The notes under the pieces were generated by a model, which was not told where the DNA came from, searched no databases, and was given only the letters and a program-made list of their open reading frames with translations. The position numbers and the translations under genes were made by a program. 64,000 bases of DNA from contig PKCK01000127.1 in NCBI GenBank assembly GCA_002862085.1, forward strand, positions 1 to 64,000, read 5' to 3'. The stretch comes from Planctomycetota bacterium. GTDB lineage: Bacteria; Planctomycetota; UBA1135; GCA-002686595. How positions within the stretch are numbered: the stretch's first letter is position 1; the number at the start of each line of letters is the position of its first letter. This document shows positions 10,401 to 18,073 of the stretch, piece by piece.

Positions 10401-10700
10401 CAGCAGCAGGAGCAGTCCCTCGTCCCCGACGTGGCCGAGCTACGACTGCTCGACCGCATGGAGAAGGAGCTGCAGGCCCGCGTGCAGCAGCTCTTCGAGC
10501 TGCACCCCGAGCTGCTCCAGGAGGACCCGGAGATCGGGCCGCTCCTGCGGCGTGATCTGACGCGACTCGCCACCCAGAACGAACGGATCGCGGAGCTGTT
10601 CACGGCCATGCGCCAGCGGCTCGGCATCACGGAGGAATCCGAGGGCGCCCAGGAGGGCGAAGCGGACGAGGCCCCCGAGGGCGAAGGAGACGACCGATGA
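7410..10700 (+). CDS. giant Ala/Glu-rich coiled-coil secreted protein with Gln-rich repeats
   Basis: The ATG at 7410 follows GGAG (7401-7404) and begins a signal peptide (LPLWIAFAAAAPGTLSAAAAS). The mature protein of ~1070 residues is almost entirely predicted coiled coil: Ala, Glu, Arg and Gln dominate, with heptad-like AAEAAR/EAAE patterns from about 60 to 900. A Gln-rich pentapeptide array (encoded by 9138-9242) sits near residues 577-611, and a second poly-Gln/Glu tract near 980-1005 precedes a short helical end. The high GC and Arg/Ala codons create long open frames on other strands, which I regard as shadows. ATGA at 10697-10700 couples it to the next gene. It is likely structural, a long spacer or filament in the envelope; no enzymatic domain is seen. 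Confidence 0.85.
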   Translation: MTKRMSTLPLWIAFAAAAPGTLSAAAASVTAPPGPAVSQDGSKELSALVREQARLERKVRELRVKVAAIAPRYEAEGRPGAAKLLRRAMEVLDERSEEAQGRTLEELANTSEEELSAGRLLAALEAQERVVSRVVRFLEILEDREGDIDPEKNLAELRELQSALLSVRSEQEQVREETQALENESMSPAQRAVQQTIQQALERQRELLAENERRALESGNRSAEQLLDELAALAEEQRERAEAAARASAADRAALEAMRPDVSSARRDEARAQQLREAAEALAEAAEDAGASSDSAARQRASADASERLDSLARSLERRATIASDAALDEAAQAVSAAAEAIEEAISRDANERSEALDAASQQAARAAADAAEAARASEEAADAARQRARSAAEELARAAEAGERADTARNAEAVRGALERAAAASDARAEAEARALDAAAQPEVREAAEAAVEAEAEAARDATADALEAIDRALGLGSQRADQMESSQRSAAERAEALARDAERVAEGDPRDPEDGLPAGASVAEALERAREAMERSAAAAAEATRAATDAGRASEERSRAESAARAQARQSQPQGSQQQGPEQQGSQQQRSQQQGSQQQGSQQQGSQQQAAEAQQRAEEAQQRAAEAQERSEEAARDAAEELEAARESLEQALAESEDREDAVTRQEASEEQEALAEDVREAARSAEQAEMSAEAREETREALERAAEAMERAAQQMQQSSGSSQSSQSQREATDALEEAARAAAEGAEPRTQEQRDRAEALEERQRRIEEELLALARRNEEREGLQSPSDAMQEAADAAAEAGEALDQQDLDEAQEEQEEAERKIEEALEELEEEEEQYETLRQEELLFRIAEEVAEIRGLHGVQWRATIELDEGRSGSRPSRSERIRLRKIAREEETLAGRIESIVEAITAEGSLVFAEVLDRSRRDLMRIAGDLGDKGGYDSGPRTQALQSDVDQGLAWLEEALNDELDRRAEEEQQQQEQQDQQEQQQDQQQQQEQSLVPDVAELRLLDRMEKELQARVQQLFELHPELLQEDPEIGPLLRRDLTRLATQNERIAELFTAMRQRLGITEESEGAQEGEADEAPEGEGDDR
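9138..9242 (+). repeat. seven 15-bp tandem repeats encoding a G-S-Q-Q-Q pentapeptide
   Basis: Seven 15-bp units with consensus GGGTCYCAGCAGCAG run in phase with the coding frame: units start at 9138, 9153, 9168, 9183, 9198, 9213 and 9228. They encode GSQQQ, GPEQQ, GSQQQ, RSQQQ and then three GSQQQ. Unit 2 is the most diverged. Copy-number change would keep the frame. Confidence 0.92.
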
Positions 10701-11728
10701 AGAACGACGACCGGATCGCCGTGCGACTGACCGCACGATTCGCGCTGGCGGGATGCGCCGCGCTGCTTCCCCTCTCCCTCGCGTGGGCGGCGGCGCCGCT
10801 CCAGGAGACGCAGAGGAGTGAGGCGCCGGAGGAGGAGGGCCCCGCGCAGGAGACTCCGAAGCAGGAGACTCCGAAGCAGGAGACCCAAGAGCCCCGGGAA
10901 GCCCCGAAGGAGAAGCCTGCGGAGGATGAGCCCGCGAAGGAGAAGCCTGCGAAGGCAGGCCAGGACGAGACGGGGAAGCCCGGGGACGACTCCGAACTCG
11001 ACGAGCTGAATCCATTCCGTCGCGGCGGGCCGGGGGGCGCGGATCCCCAGGACGAGATGCGCGAGCTCTTCCTGAAGGTCGACAAGCGCCTGAACCGCGT
11101 GACCGAGCTCCTCTTCGAGGCGAGCGCCGGCGACATGTCGAGCGCCGGCGAGATCGGCTCGGCGGGGATCGACGAGCTCATCCGCGAGGCCGAGTCCCAG
11201 GCGAGCGGAGCGCGCAGCGACATCGCCAAGCTGCTCGAGGCGAGCCGCTCCCAGAGCGAGGCCGCGAGCGGCGAGATCGGACGCATCCTGGAGATCGCGC
11301 AGCAGCAGTCGAGCGGCAGCGGCGGCCAGCAACAGAGCCAGCCGCAGTCGGGCGAGGGCCAGCCCCAGCAGGGGCAGACACCCTCCGGCAGCCGCCGCGA
11401 GGACAAGGGCGAGCGCGGCCCAGAAGGCGAGAACCAGCAGGAGGAGCCGGGCGGTCAGGACCCCCGGAACCAGCAGCAGGACCAGCCCGGGGACGGCGAG
11501 CCCGAGGGGAACCAGGACTCGTCCCAGCAGGATCAGCGTCCCGGCGACGATCCGCCCGAATCGGAGACCGGCGACCCCGCCGACGCTCGCGGCAACGAGA
11601 ACTGGGGCGAGCTGCCGATCCATCTACGCCGCGTCTTCGAGAACAGCGTCAGCGACGACGTTCCGGCGCGCTACCGCGACTGGGTCGACTCCTACTACAA
11701 GCGCCTCGCGCGTCGCTCCGGCCGCTGA
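10697..11728 (+). CDS. low-complexity secreted protein, Glu/Pro/Lys- and Gln-rich
   Basis: The ATG overlaps the previous TGA by 4 nt. The 343-residue product starts with a signal peptide (core LAGCAALLPLSLAWAAAP), followed by a disordered segment of KQETPKQET and KEKPAED type repeats (about 35-95). A short ordered helical block follows (about 110-200, rich in EAESQASG/EASRSQSE). Next is a Gln/Gly/Pro/Glu-rich linker (200-300), then an ordered C-terminus with an aromatic stretch 'ARYRDWVDSYYKRLAR'. I do not recognise a family. The conserved-looking last ~45 residues may be the functional part, resembling the 'P.hLR..f....D.VP..yR.WV..YY' ends common in planctomycete proteins of vWA/MoxR-type clusters. 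Coupled expression with the coiled-coil gene suggests a partner role. Confidence 0.72.
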   Translation: MKNDDRIAVRLTARFALAGCAALLPLSLAWAAAPLQETQRSEAPEEEGPAQETPKQETPKQETQEPREAPKEKPAEDEPAKEKPAKAGQDETGKPGDDSELDELNPFRRGGPGGADPQDEMRELFLKVDKRLNRVTELLFEASAGDMSSAGEIGSAGIDELIREAESQASGARSDIAKLLEASRSQSEAASGEIGRILEIAQQQSSGSGGQQQSQPQSGEGQPQQGQTPSGSRREDKGERGPEGENQQEEPGGQDPRNQQQDQPGDGEPEGNQDSSQQDQRPGDDPPESETGDPADARGNENWGELPIHLRRVFENSVSDDVPARYRDWVDSYYKRLARRSGR

Positions 11729-11741
11729 ACGAGCGCTCGCC

Positions 11742-12965
11742 GTGACGTCTCTCCCCGCCGCCCTCGCCGCGAGCCTGCTCGCCGGTGCTCTCCTGGTCAG
11801 CGACGATCGCGGAGGTCCCGCAGCCGGCGACCAGGAGGGAGGCGACGGGACCCCGGCCGCGCTCGACGGCTTCGAGCCCTACCCGCGGAGCGGGGACAGC
11901 GGGCGGCGCGCCGCCATCGAACGCGGGCTGCGCTGGCTCGCGACGCGCCATGGCAGCCGCGACGGGTCGGTGGAGGTCGGTGACGCGGAGACCGCGAACC
12001 GGGCGCCGCTCGCGGTGACCTCCCTCGCGGCGCTGGCGTGGATGGCCGGCGGCTCCAGCCCGACCCGCGGCCCTCACCAGGAGAACGTGACGCGGGCCAT
12101 CGAGTACCTGCTGGCCAGCCTCCACCGCTCCTCGGACAAGTACCCCGGCTACATCGAGGACCGCGAGGATCCGATCTCGCGGACCCACGGCCACGGCTTC
12201 GCCACCCTCGCGCTCGCCCACGCGTACACCATGTCGCCGCGCTCACCCCTCGGAAAGCGGATCGGCGAGGCCCTCGTGGCCGCCGTCGCGCGCATCGAGG
12301 GGAGCCAGGGCGACGAGGGTGGGTGGAACTACGAGCCCTACCGCTCGCTCCAGCACGAGGGTTCGGTGACCGTCGCCCTCGTCCAGGCCCTGCGCGCGGC
12401 CAAGGACGCGGGCGTGCGCGTCGACCCGGACGTCGTGGCGCGCGCGGTGCAGTACGTCGAGCGCCTCCAGGTGATGGATCGCGCCGCCGATCCCGCGGAC
12501 GCCCAGGCGACCGCGGGCGGCAAGAAGCTCGAGCTGGGAGGCTTCCGCTACAAGCTCAACGACCCCTCCACGTCCGTCGCCCTGACCGCCGCGGGCCTCG
12601 CCACGATGCAGGCTGCCGGCGTCTACGACGGCCCGCGCATCGAGGAGGGCTACGACTACGTCTGGCGTCAGCTCGTGGCGCGCGCGGACGAGCCCGAGGA
12701 GAACGAGAGCGACTTCCCCTACTACGAGCGCTTCTACCTGAGCCAGGCCCTCTGGAACCACCGCGAGTCGCACCTCTACCGCGGCTGGGCCGAGCCCCTC
12801 ATGGAGGAGCTGGTCTCCCAGCAGGAGCCGAGCGGTCGATGGGAGGACGTGCGGCACGCGAACGGACGGCGCGTCACCGGACGCTACGGCGCCGCCTACG
12901 CGACCGCCTGCAACGTGCTCTTCCTCGTCGTCCCCGACGACGCCCTGCCGATGTTCCACCGCTGA
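11742..12965 (+). CDS. secreted prenyltransferase/squalene-oxidase repeat protein (divergent third copy)
   Basis: The GTG start at 11742, 13 nt after the preceding stop, gives 407 residues with a signal peptide (LPAALAASLLAGALLVS). It has the same fold signs as the two upstream copies, with weaker QW-like units (QGDEGGW, QQEPSGRW), the tract 'VTVALVQALRAAKDAGVRV' corresponding to copy 1 'MSIVVCQCLALRAARNIGIRV', and the terminal LPMFHR. It is much more diverged than copies 1 and 2 are from each other, so it represents an older duplication. No DXDD motif is visible. It closes the left-hand + strand cluster and converges on the gene at 12981 with 15 nt between stops. Confidence 0.85.
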   Translation: MTSLPAALAASLLAGALLVSDDRGGPAAGDQEGGDGTPAALDGFEPYPRSGDSGRRAAIERGLRWLATRHGSRDGSVEVGDAETANRAPLAVTSLAALAWMAGGSSPTRGPHQENVTRAIEYLLASLHRSSDKYPGYIEDREDPISRTHGHGFATLALAHAYTMSPRSPLGKRIGEALVAAVARIEGSQGDEGGWNYEPYRSLQHEGSVTVALVQALRAAKDAGVRVDPDVVARAVQYVERLQVMDRAADPADAQATAGGKKLELGGFRYKLNDPSTSVALTAAGLATMQAAGVYDGPRIEEGYDYVWRQLVARADEPEENESDFPYYERFYLSQALWNHRESHLYRGWAEPLMEELVSQQEPSGRWEDVRHANGRRVTGRYGAAYATACNVLFLVVPDDALPMFHR

Positions 12966-12980
12966 GCGGCGGCGCAGGCG

Positions 12981-13907
12981 TCAGCGCAGGGCGAGGTTCG
13001 CCTCGAAGATCGACTTCATCAGGGCGCTCTTCTGCTCGAGCTGCGCGTCGCTGGAGTCGAGACCCTGCACCTCGTCGTAGATCGAGCCGATCCCCGTCTC
13101 CGCCGTACCAGCGAAGCGGGCCTTGCGCAGCGCGTCCTCGGTTTCCCCGAGCAGGACGGAGAGCTTCGCGATGCGACGCTCCAGGTTCCGGACCTCGCGC
13201 TGGTGCTCCTGGAGCCGCGCCTCGCGGGCCTCCCCGCGCGCGCGACGGAGTTCCCCGACCACGAGATCCACGGTCTGCCCGCACAGCTGCGGGCTCGCCG
13301 CGTCCCCGTGCAAGCCGAAGAGCTCGCGCACCGACTCGGTGAGCCTCGCGTCCTCCGACGCGTCGAGGTCACCCTTCTCGAGCTCGCGCTCGTGGTCCTC
13401 CAGGCCGCGCCGACGCTCGCCGAGCTCTCGCTTGAGGCGGTCGAGGGTCGACGTCGCGCGACCCCGCAGTTCGGCGTCCTCCGCGGACGCGGCGGCGTGA
13501 TCCTCGCGGGACGCGTCCTTCGCGAGCCGCAGGAACTGCCGGCGCGCGATCTCGGAGAGGTCCTCCGATCCGCCCTCGAGGGTCCGCTCGATCAGGGCGC
13601 GATTGACGGCCTTCTCGATGAGCGCGCCCAGACGCGAAGCGGGGATGCTGCGCACGGTCTTGACGCCGCGGGCGGCGAGGTCGTCGACGCTCTTCGGCGT
13701 GGCCCAGCGACGGAGCGTGCGCGCCAGCGCGTCCTCCTCCGGCGTGTGACTCCGCGCGGGGATGAGGGTGTCCCCGTGAACGGTGCCGGCCCGGAGATCC
13801 GCACCCTCCGGGAGGGCGGCGTCCGGCGCGCGGCCGACGGCGACGCGGCGGCGACGCGGAATCGCCACGGGCGAGATCGATTCGTTGTGAGTTGCACTCT
13901 GTGCCAT
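12981..13907 (-). CDS. hypothetical coiled-coil protein
   Basis: The product has 308 residues from ATG 13907; an in-frame TTG at 13913 is possible, and no clear Shine-Dalgarno supports either. There is no signal peptide, so it is probably cytoplasmic. After a basic, Pro-rich N-terminus comes a globular helical block with 'TLRRWATPKSVDDLAARGVKT' character (about 55-100), then long charged coiled coil (about 120-270) and a C-terminal 'ALMKSIFEANLALR' that looks like a conserved end. I do not recognise a named family. It is a single-gene unit, divergent from the NHL gene with 156 nt between starts. A structural or regulatory adaptor is possible, but nothing in the sequence shows one. Confidence 0.7.
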   Translation of the reverse strand: MAQSATHNESISPVAIPRRRRVAVGRAPDAALPEGADLRAGTVHGDTLIPARSHTPEEDALARTLRRWATPKSVDDLAARGVKTVRSIPASRLGALIEKAVNRALIERTLEGGSEDLSEIARRQFLRLAKDASREDHAAASAEDAELRGRATSTLDRLKRELGERRRGLEDHERELEKGDLDASEDARLTESVRELFGLHGDAASPQLCGQTVDLVVGELRRARGEAREARLQEHQREVRNLERRIAKLSVLLGETEDALRKARFAGTAETGIGSIYDEVQGLDSSDAQLEQKSALMKSIFEANLALR

Positions 13908-14063
13908 GGGCAAAGTGACGCGTTTACCTTTCCCCTCGAACGGTCTTGCGGCGGCGGGACTGCCCCGCTGCAGCGCACGCGCTCGGATCGTAGCCCTTCA
14001 GGTCCGGAATCCGATGGACGAAGGTCACCGTCCTTCGCCGGCGCAGCCACCTACACTTCCACC

Positions 14064-16082
14064 ATGCACCCGCGAACCGCGCTCCTCGCCGCCCTGCCGC
14101 TGCTGTGCGGCGCACAGGACGTCCCCACGGAGAGGACATCACACATCGGACGCTACGTCGGGACGATCTCCGGCCTGGCGGCGCCTCGCGCGGTGACTTT
14201 CGACCGGGAAGGGCGCCTCTGGGTGGCCGAGGGCGGGGACGCGGCCACGAGCGCACGCGTTCGTGCGTTCGGGCTCACCTTCGGCGAGGACGGCGCTCTC
14301 GTCTCGAGCGCGCCCCTGGAGGCGCGCGGCGAGGGCGCGCTCCTCTCTCCGGCCGGGCTCGCGGTGGATACGCCGGGGAACGTCTACGTCACCGACGAGG
14401 CGCGACATCTTGTCCTACGCCTGTCGGCGGACGGCGCGGTCGAGGAGCTCGCTCGCGCAGGATCCGCGACGGGCGCGGTCATCCAGCCTGCGGGCCTCGA
14501 CATCGGCGTCTTGGACGGCGCCGACGCCCTCGTGGTGAGCGACGCCGGGAACGGCCGGGTCCAGGTCATGGGCCTCGGCGACGGCGCGTGGCGTGCGCTC
14601 CCGCGCGGACCGCTCGTCCGGCCGGTCGACGCCGGGATCATGGCGGACGGTTCCATCGTGACCGCGGACGCCGCCCGCCAGCGACTCGATCACTTCGGCC
14701 CGTCCGGCGCGCACCTCCGGGCCTTCAGCGACTGGGGCTCCTTCCCCTCCCTCGTCTCGACGCCTCTCGGCCTCGACGCGATCGGCTCGCTGGTGCTGGT
14801 CGCCGACACCGAGAACCACCGCGTCCAGGCCTTCGACCCCGCGAAGGAGCTCCCCCTCGCCTACCGCTTCGGCGTCCACGCGATCCTCCCGGGCGAGGGC
14901 GAGGGCAAGCTCCACTACCCGCGGGACCTCGCGGCGCGGCACGACGGCGACCTGATCGCCGTGCCCGAGCCCCTCGACGATCGCGTGCAGCTCTTCGCGC
15001 GCGCGCCCGGCGCCGAGCCCGTGGAGGACACCCTGCGCGCGAGCATCGGTGGACCGAGCGCGCACTTCGGCCCGCAGGCCTCGGCGAGCGGTCAGTTCCT
15101 CGTCACGTGCTCCCCCGAGAGCCACAAGGTCCAGCTCCACGACGTGCGGTTCGACGACCCCGTCAAGATCGCCGACCTGTTCGGCTACGGGACGCGGCTC
15201 GGGATGCTGCGCGGCCCCAGCGGTCTCTGGCTCGACGACGGAGGCGAGACCCTCCTCGTGACCGACGCGGGCAATCGCCGGCTGACCCGTGTGCGCCTCG
15301 AGGTGAAGCCCGACGAGCCCCTCGCACAGATGCCGGACGTCGCGGTCTACGAGGACGCGCTGGACTTCTCCAGGATCGATCTGAGCGCGCTGCCGGGCGT
15401 GAACCTGGCGCCGGGCACCGCGCCGCCCATCATCCCGGGCGCGGTCTGCCGGCTGACCACCCCGACCGGGCCCGTGATCGTGGTCGCCGACCGCGGCAGC
15501 GGAGCGCTGCTCGCCGTCGCCGACGACCTGCAGCCGATCGGCGTGCTCACCGCGGGCGACGATTGGCGCTTCGGCGCGGTGACCGGCCTCGCGCCGCTGC
15601 CGGCGACGGAGGGGCAGGAGCGCGGCGTGGCCGCGGCGGTCGACGGCGCTGCGGGTCCGGTCGCGCTCGCCTATCTCCCGGGGGCGCAGCCGGCAGCGGA
15701 CGAGCCCGCATGGCGGCTGCTGCGCGGCGAGGCGACGGACGCGGACGGGCTCGGGGGGCGGCGGAGCGGCGGCATCGTGTTCCAGGGGGACTCCCTCCTC
15801 GTGACGCTCCCCCTCGCCTGCCGTGTCGGCCGCCTGCGCCTTCGCGCCGCGGAGGACCCCGCTGGCGAGGCGGGCCGCCGCGAACTCGTCCGCGCGCCGG
15901 GCTTCGGAGCCGAGGGGCTCGGTCGGGCGGAGTTCCTCGACCCCCGAGGGCTCGCGGTCCTCGGGGACGGCCGGCTCGTGGTCATCGATCACGGGAATCA
16001 CCGCGGCCAGATCTTCGGAGCCGAGGGGAACTTCCTCGCGGGCTTCGGCAGTCGTTTCTACACGGCGCAGCTCAGGCGCTGA
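14064..16082 (+). CDS. NHL-repeat secreted protein
   Basis: The ATG at 14064 opens a 672-residue protein with a short signal peptide (TALLAALPLLCGAQ). The open frame extends far upstream but that part has shadow composition and no signal sequence. NHL-type propeller units recur, with the typical 'G.a.d..G.l.v.D..N.Rvq.f' pattern: VSDAGNGRVQVMG, VADTENHRVQAFD, VTDAGNRRLTRVR and VIDHGNHRGQIFG. It is probably periplasmic or exported, forming one or two six-bladed propellers used as binding platforms. It starts a three-gene unit with the FixH-like gene (4 nt after the stop) and the MauG-like peroxidase. Ligand unknown. Confidence 0.85.
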   Translation: MHPRTALLAALPLLCGAQDVPTERTSHIGRYVGTISGLAAPRAVTFDREGRLWVAEGGDAATSARVRAFGLTFGEDGALVSSAPLEARGEGALLSPAGLAVDTPGNVYVTDEARHLVLRLSADGAVEELARAGSATGAVIQPAGLDIGVLDGADALVVSDAGNGRVQVMGLGDGAWRALPRGPLVRPVDAGIMADGSIVTADAARQRLDHFGPSGAHLRAFSDWGSFPSLVSTPLGLDAIGSLVLVADTENHRVQAFDPAKELPLAYRFGVHAILPGEGEGKLHYPRDLAARHDGDLIAVPEPLDDRVQLFARAPGAEPVEDTLRASIGGPSAHFGPQASASGQFLVTCSPESHKVQLHDVRFDDPVKIADLFGYGTRLGMLRGPSGLWLDDGGETLLVTDAGNRRLTRVRLEVKPDEPLAQMPDVAVYEDALDFSRIDLSALPGVNLAPGTAPPIIPGAVCRLTTPTGPVIVVADRGSGALLAVADDLQPIGVLTAGDDWRFGAVTGLAPLPATEGQERGVAAAVDGAAGPVALAYLPGAQPAADEPAWRLLRGEATDADGLGGRRSGGIVFQGDSLLVTLPLACRVGRLRLRAAEDPAGEAGRRELVRAPGFGAEGLGRAEFLDPRGLAVLGDGRLVVIDHGNHRGQIFGAEGNFLAGFGSRFYTAQLRR

Positions 16083-16086
16083 CCCC

Positions 16087-16578
16087 ATGGCGTTCGACTT
16101 CATCGATCGTGCGGCCCCCGCCGCGGCCTTCGTCACCGCATGCGTGCTCGCGCCCGCTTGCGGCGATTCGCCGCAGGTGTCCGGCGAGGGCCCGTCCATG
16201 GACCTCGACGCCCCCACCCACTCACTGCCCGGCGGCGCATCCTTCGAGGCGCTCTCGGCGCGCGGGACCTTCACCGTCGTGCTCGAACCCGAGGGCGGCG
16301 GCGTGCCGCTCAACGAGCCCTTCGCCATGCGCGTCCACGTGATCGACACCGCCACCGGCGAGCCCCTCGAAGGCGCGGACGCCGTGACGCTCGACGCGCG
16401 TATGCCGATCCATGGGCACGGCATGCTCCGCGACGTGGAGCTCGTGGAGAGCGAGGGCGACGGCTACCGGGCCGAGGGGCTGCTGCTGCACATGGTCGGC
16501 CCCTGGGAGTTCCACGTCGACGTCCAGCGCGGGCCGCTCCTCGAGCGCGCGCAGGTGGAGTACGAGCTGACGCTGTGA
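16087..16578 (+). CDS. FixH/YtkA-like exported protein
   Basis: The ATG at 16087 is 4 nt after the preceding stop; the product is 163 residues. The N-terminus has a hydrophobic export segment ending in APAC (Cys25), a partial lipobox, so it may be a lipoprotein. The body is an Ig-like beta domain of the FixH/YtkA type with the characteristic MPIHGHGM (106-113), whose Met and His residues are candidate copper or haem-proximal ligands. The terminal GTGA (16575-16578) overlaps the start of the di-haem peroxidase. Families of this kind accompany cytochrome and copper handling; a role in maturing or partnering the neighbouring c-type cytochrome is inferred from context. Confidence 0.75.
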   Translation: MAFDFIDRAAPAAAFVTACVLAPACGDSPQVSGEGPSMDLDAPTHSLPGGASFEALSARGTFTVVLEPEGGGVPLNEPFAMRVHVIDTATGEPLEGADAVTLDARMPIHGHGMLRDVELVESEGDGYRAEGLLLHMVGPWEFHVDVQRGPLLERAQVEYELTL

Positions 16579-17936
16579 GCGGTGCGCGCACGATCCTCAC
16601 CGCGGCGGTGCTCACCGGCGCAGCAGCTGCTGGCGGGTGCTGGCAAGGGAGCCCGGCGGCCGACGTCGGCGCGCCGTCCTCGCTCGCCGTCGAGCTCTCG
16701 GAAGGCATGCGACGCGCGCTCCTGCGCCACTCCCCCCTGCCGCCGCCGCCGCCCGACCCCACGAACCGTCATGCCGACGACCCCGCAGCGGCCCACCTCG
16801 GCCGCTTCCTCTTCTTCGACGAGCGCCTCTCGGGCAACGGCAGGGTCTCCTGCGCCACCTGCCACGACGCGCGTCACGAATTCACGGACGGGCTGACCCT
16901 CGCCGAGGGCGTCGGGACGGGCCGGCGTCACACGCCGTCTCTCTGGAACGTGGCGCATCACCGCTGGCTCACCTGGGACGGCCGCGCCGACTCCCTCTGG
17001 ATGCAAGCACTCGACCCGCTCGAGGACCCGATCGAGATGGGCGGCAACCGCGCGGACGTGGCGCGGCTGGTCCTCGAGGACGACGAGCTCCGCGGCGCCT
17101 ACGAGTCCGTCTTCGGCGCGCTGCCCGGCGGCCTCGAGGAGGCCGCCTCCTCGCCTGCCCGGCCGGCGCGCCGCGGCGAGGAGGATCCGCCCGCATCGGT
17201 GGCGAGGTGGGCGTCGTTGGAGCCGGCCCAGCGAGCCGCGCTGGACGAGGTGTTCGTGAACCTCGCGAAGGCCATCGCCGCCTACCAGCGCACCCTCCTG
17301 CGCGGCGACGCGCCCTTCGACCGATTCGTGGAGAGCCTGCGGAGCGGCGACGGAGATGGCCTCGCCGCTCTCTCTCCCGACGCGCAGCGCGGCATGGCGC
17401 TGTTCTTCGGGAGGGCGAACTGCGTGCTCTGCCACAGCGGCCCCAACTTCTCGGACGGCGAGTTCCACAACAACGCGCTGCCGACGCTCCACGGGGGCGA
17501 GCCGGTCGACGCCGGGCGCTACGACGGCGCCGGCGTGGTGAAGGCGAGCCCGTTCAACGCGGCTGGCCGTCACAGCGACGCGCCCGACGGAGAAGCAGCG
17601 GCCGCGATTCGCAGCTTGAGACGCTCCTCCGAAGCCTGGGGCGAATTCCGGACTCCCTCGCTCCGCAACCTGGAGGGCCGGGCGCCCTTCATGCACCAGG
17701 GACAGCTCCAGGACCTGGCTGCCGTCCTCGAGTTCTACTCGGACATGGCCGGAACGACCGTTCGAGGCCATCACCAGGAACAGTTCCTCCAGCCCCTGCG
17801 TCTTCATGAAAGAGAGAAGGCTGACCTGAGAGCGTTCCTGAGCGCGCTGAACGGCGCACCGGCCGCACCGGAGCTCCTCGAGCCACCCACCTCGCCGCGT
17901 TTCGCCCCTTCCGAGGGGCGTCTCAGACCGCGCTGA
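16575..17936 (+). CDS. di-haem cytochrome c peroxidase / MauG-family lipoprotein
   Basis: The GTG start overlaps the previous stop by 4 nt and gives 453 residues. A signal peptide with the lipobox AAGGC (Cys22) points to a lipoprotein. Two c-type haem sites are visible: CATCH at 93-97 and CVLCH at 283-287, as expected for the bacterial cytochrome c peroxidase/MauG superfamily. Family landmarks are 'LGRFLFFDERLSGNG', 'HTPSLWNVAHH' and 'FRTPSLRNLEGRAPFMHQG'. An acidic/Arg-rich insertion (about 190-220) lies between the two haem domains. The reaction would be H2O2-dependent oxidation of a protein or small electron donor in the periplasm; whether it is a peroxidase or a MauG-like maturase cannot be told. 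It is the last gene of the NHL-FixH-like unit. Confidence 0.9.
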   Translation: MSGARTILTAAVLTGAAAAGGCWQGSPAADVGAPSSLAVELSEGMRRALLRHSPLPPPPPDPTNRHADDPAAAHLGRFLFFDERLSGNGRVSCATCHDARHEFTDGLTLAEGVGTGRRHTPSLWNVAHHRWLTWDGRADSLWMQALDPLEDPIEMGGNRADVARLVLEDDELRGAYESVFGALPGGLEEAASSPARPARRGEEDPPASVARWASLEPAQRAALDEVFVNLAKAIAAYQRTLLRGDAPFDRFVESLRSGDGDGLAALSPDAQRGMALFFGRANCVLCHSGPNFSDGEFHNNALPTLHGGEPVDAGRYDGAGVVKASPFNAAGRHSDAPDGEAAAAIRSLRRSSEAWGEFRTPSLRNLEGRAPFMHQGQLQDLAAVLEFYSDMAGTTVRGHHQEQFLQPLRLHEREKADLRAFLSALNGAPAAPELLEPPTSPRFAPSEGRLRPR

Positions 17937-18073
17937 GTCCGTGCTCGCTTTCCGTCCCATGGAGGGATCGAGCCTCCGGGCAGAGGGCGGGCCGGCTAAC
18001 CTTTCATTAATCCCCGGGGCGCACTCAACAGCGACCACGCCCGCATCCTCCCTCCCACAGCTGACCCAGCTCC

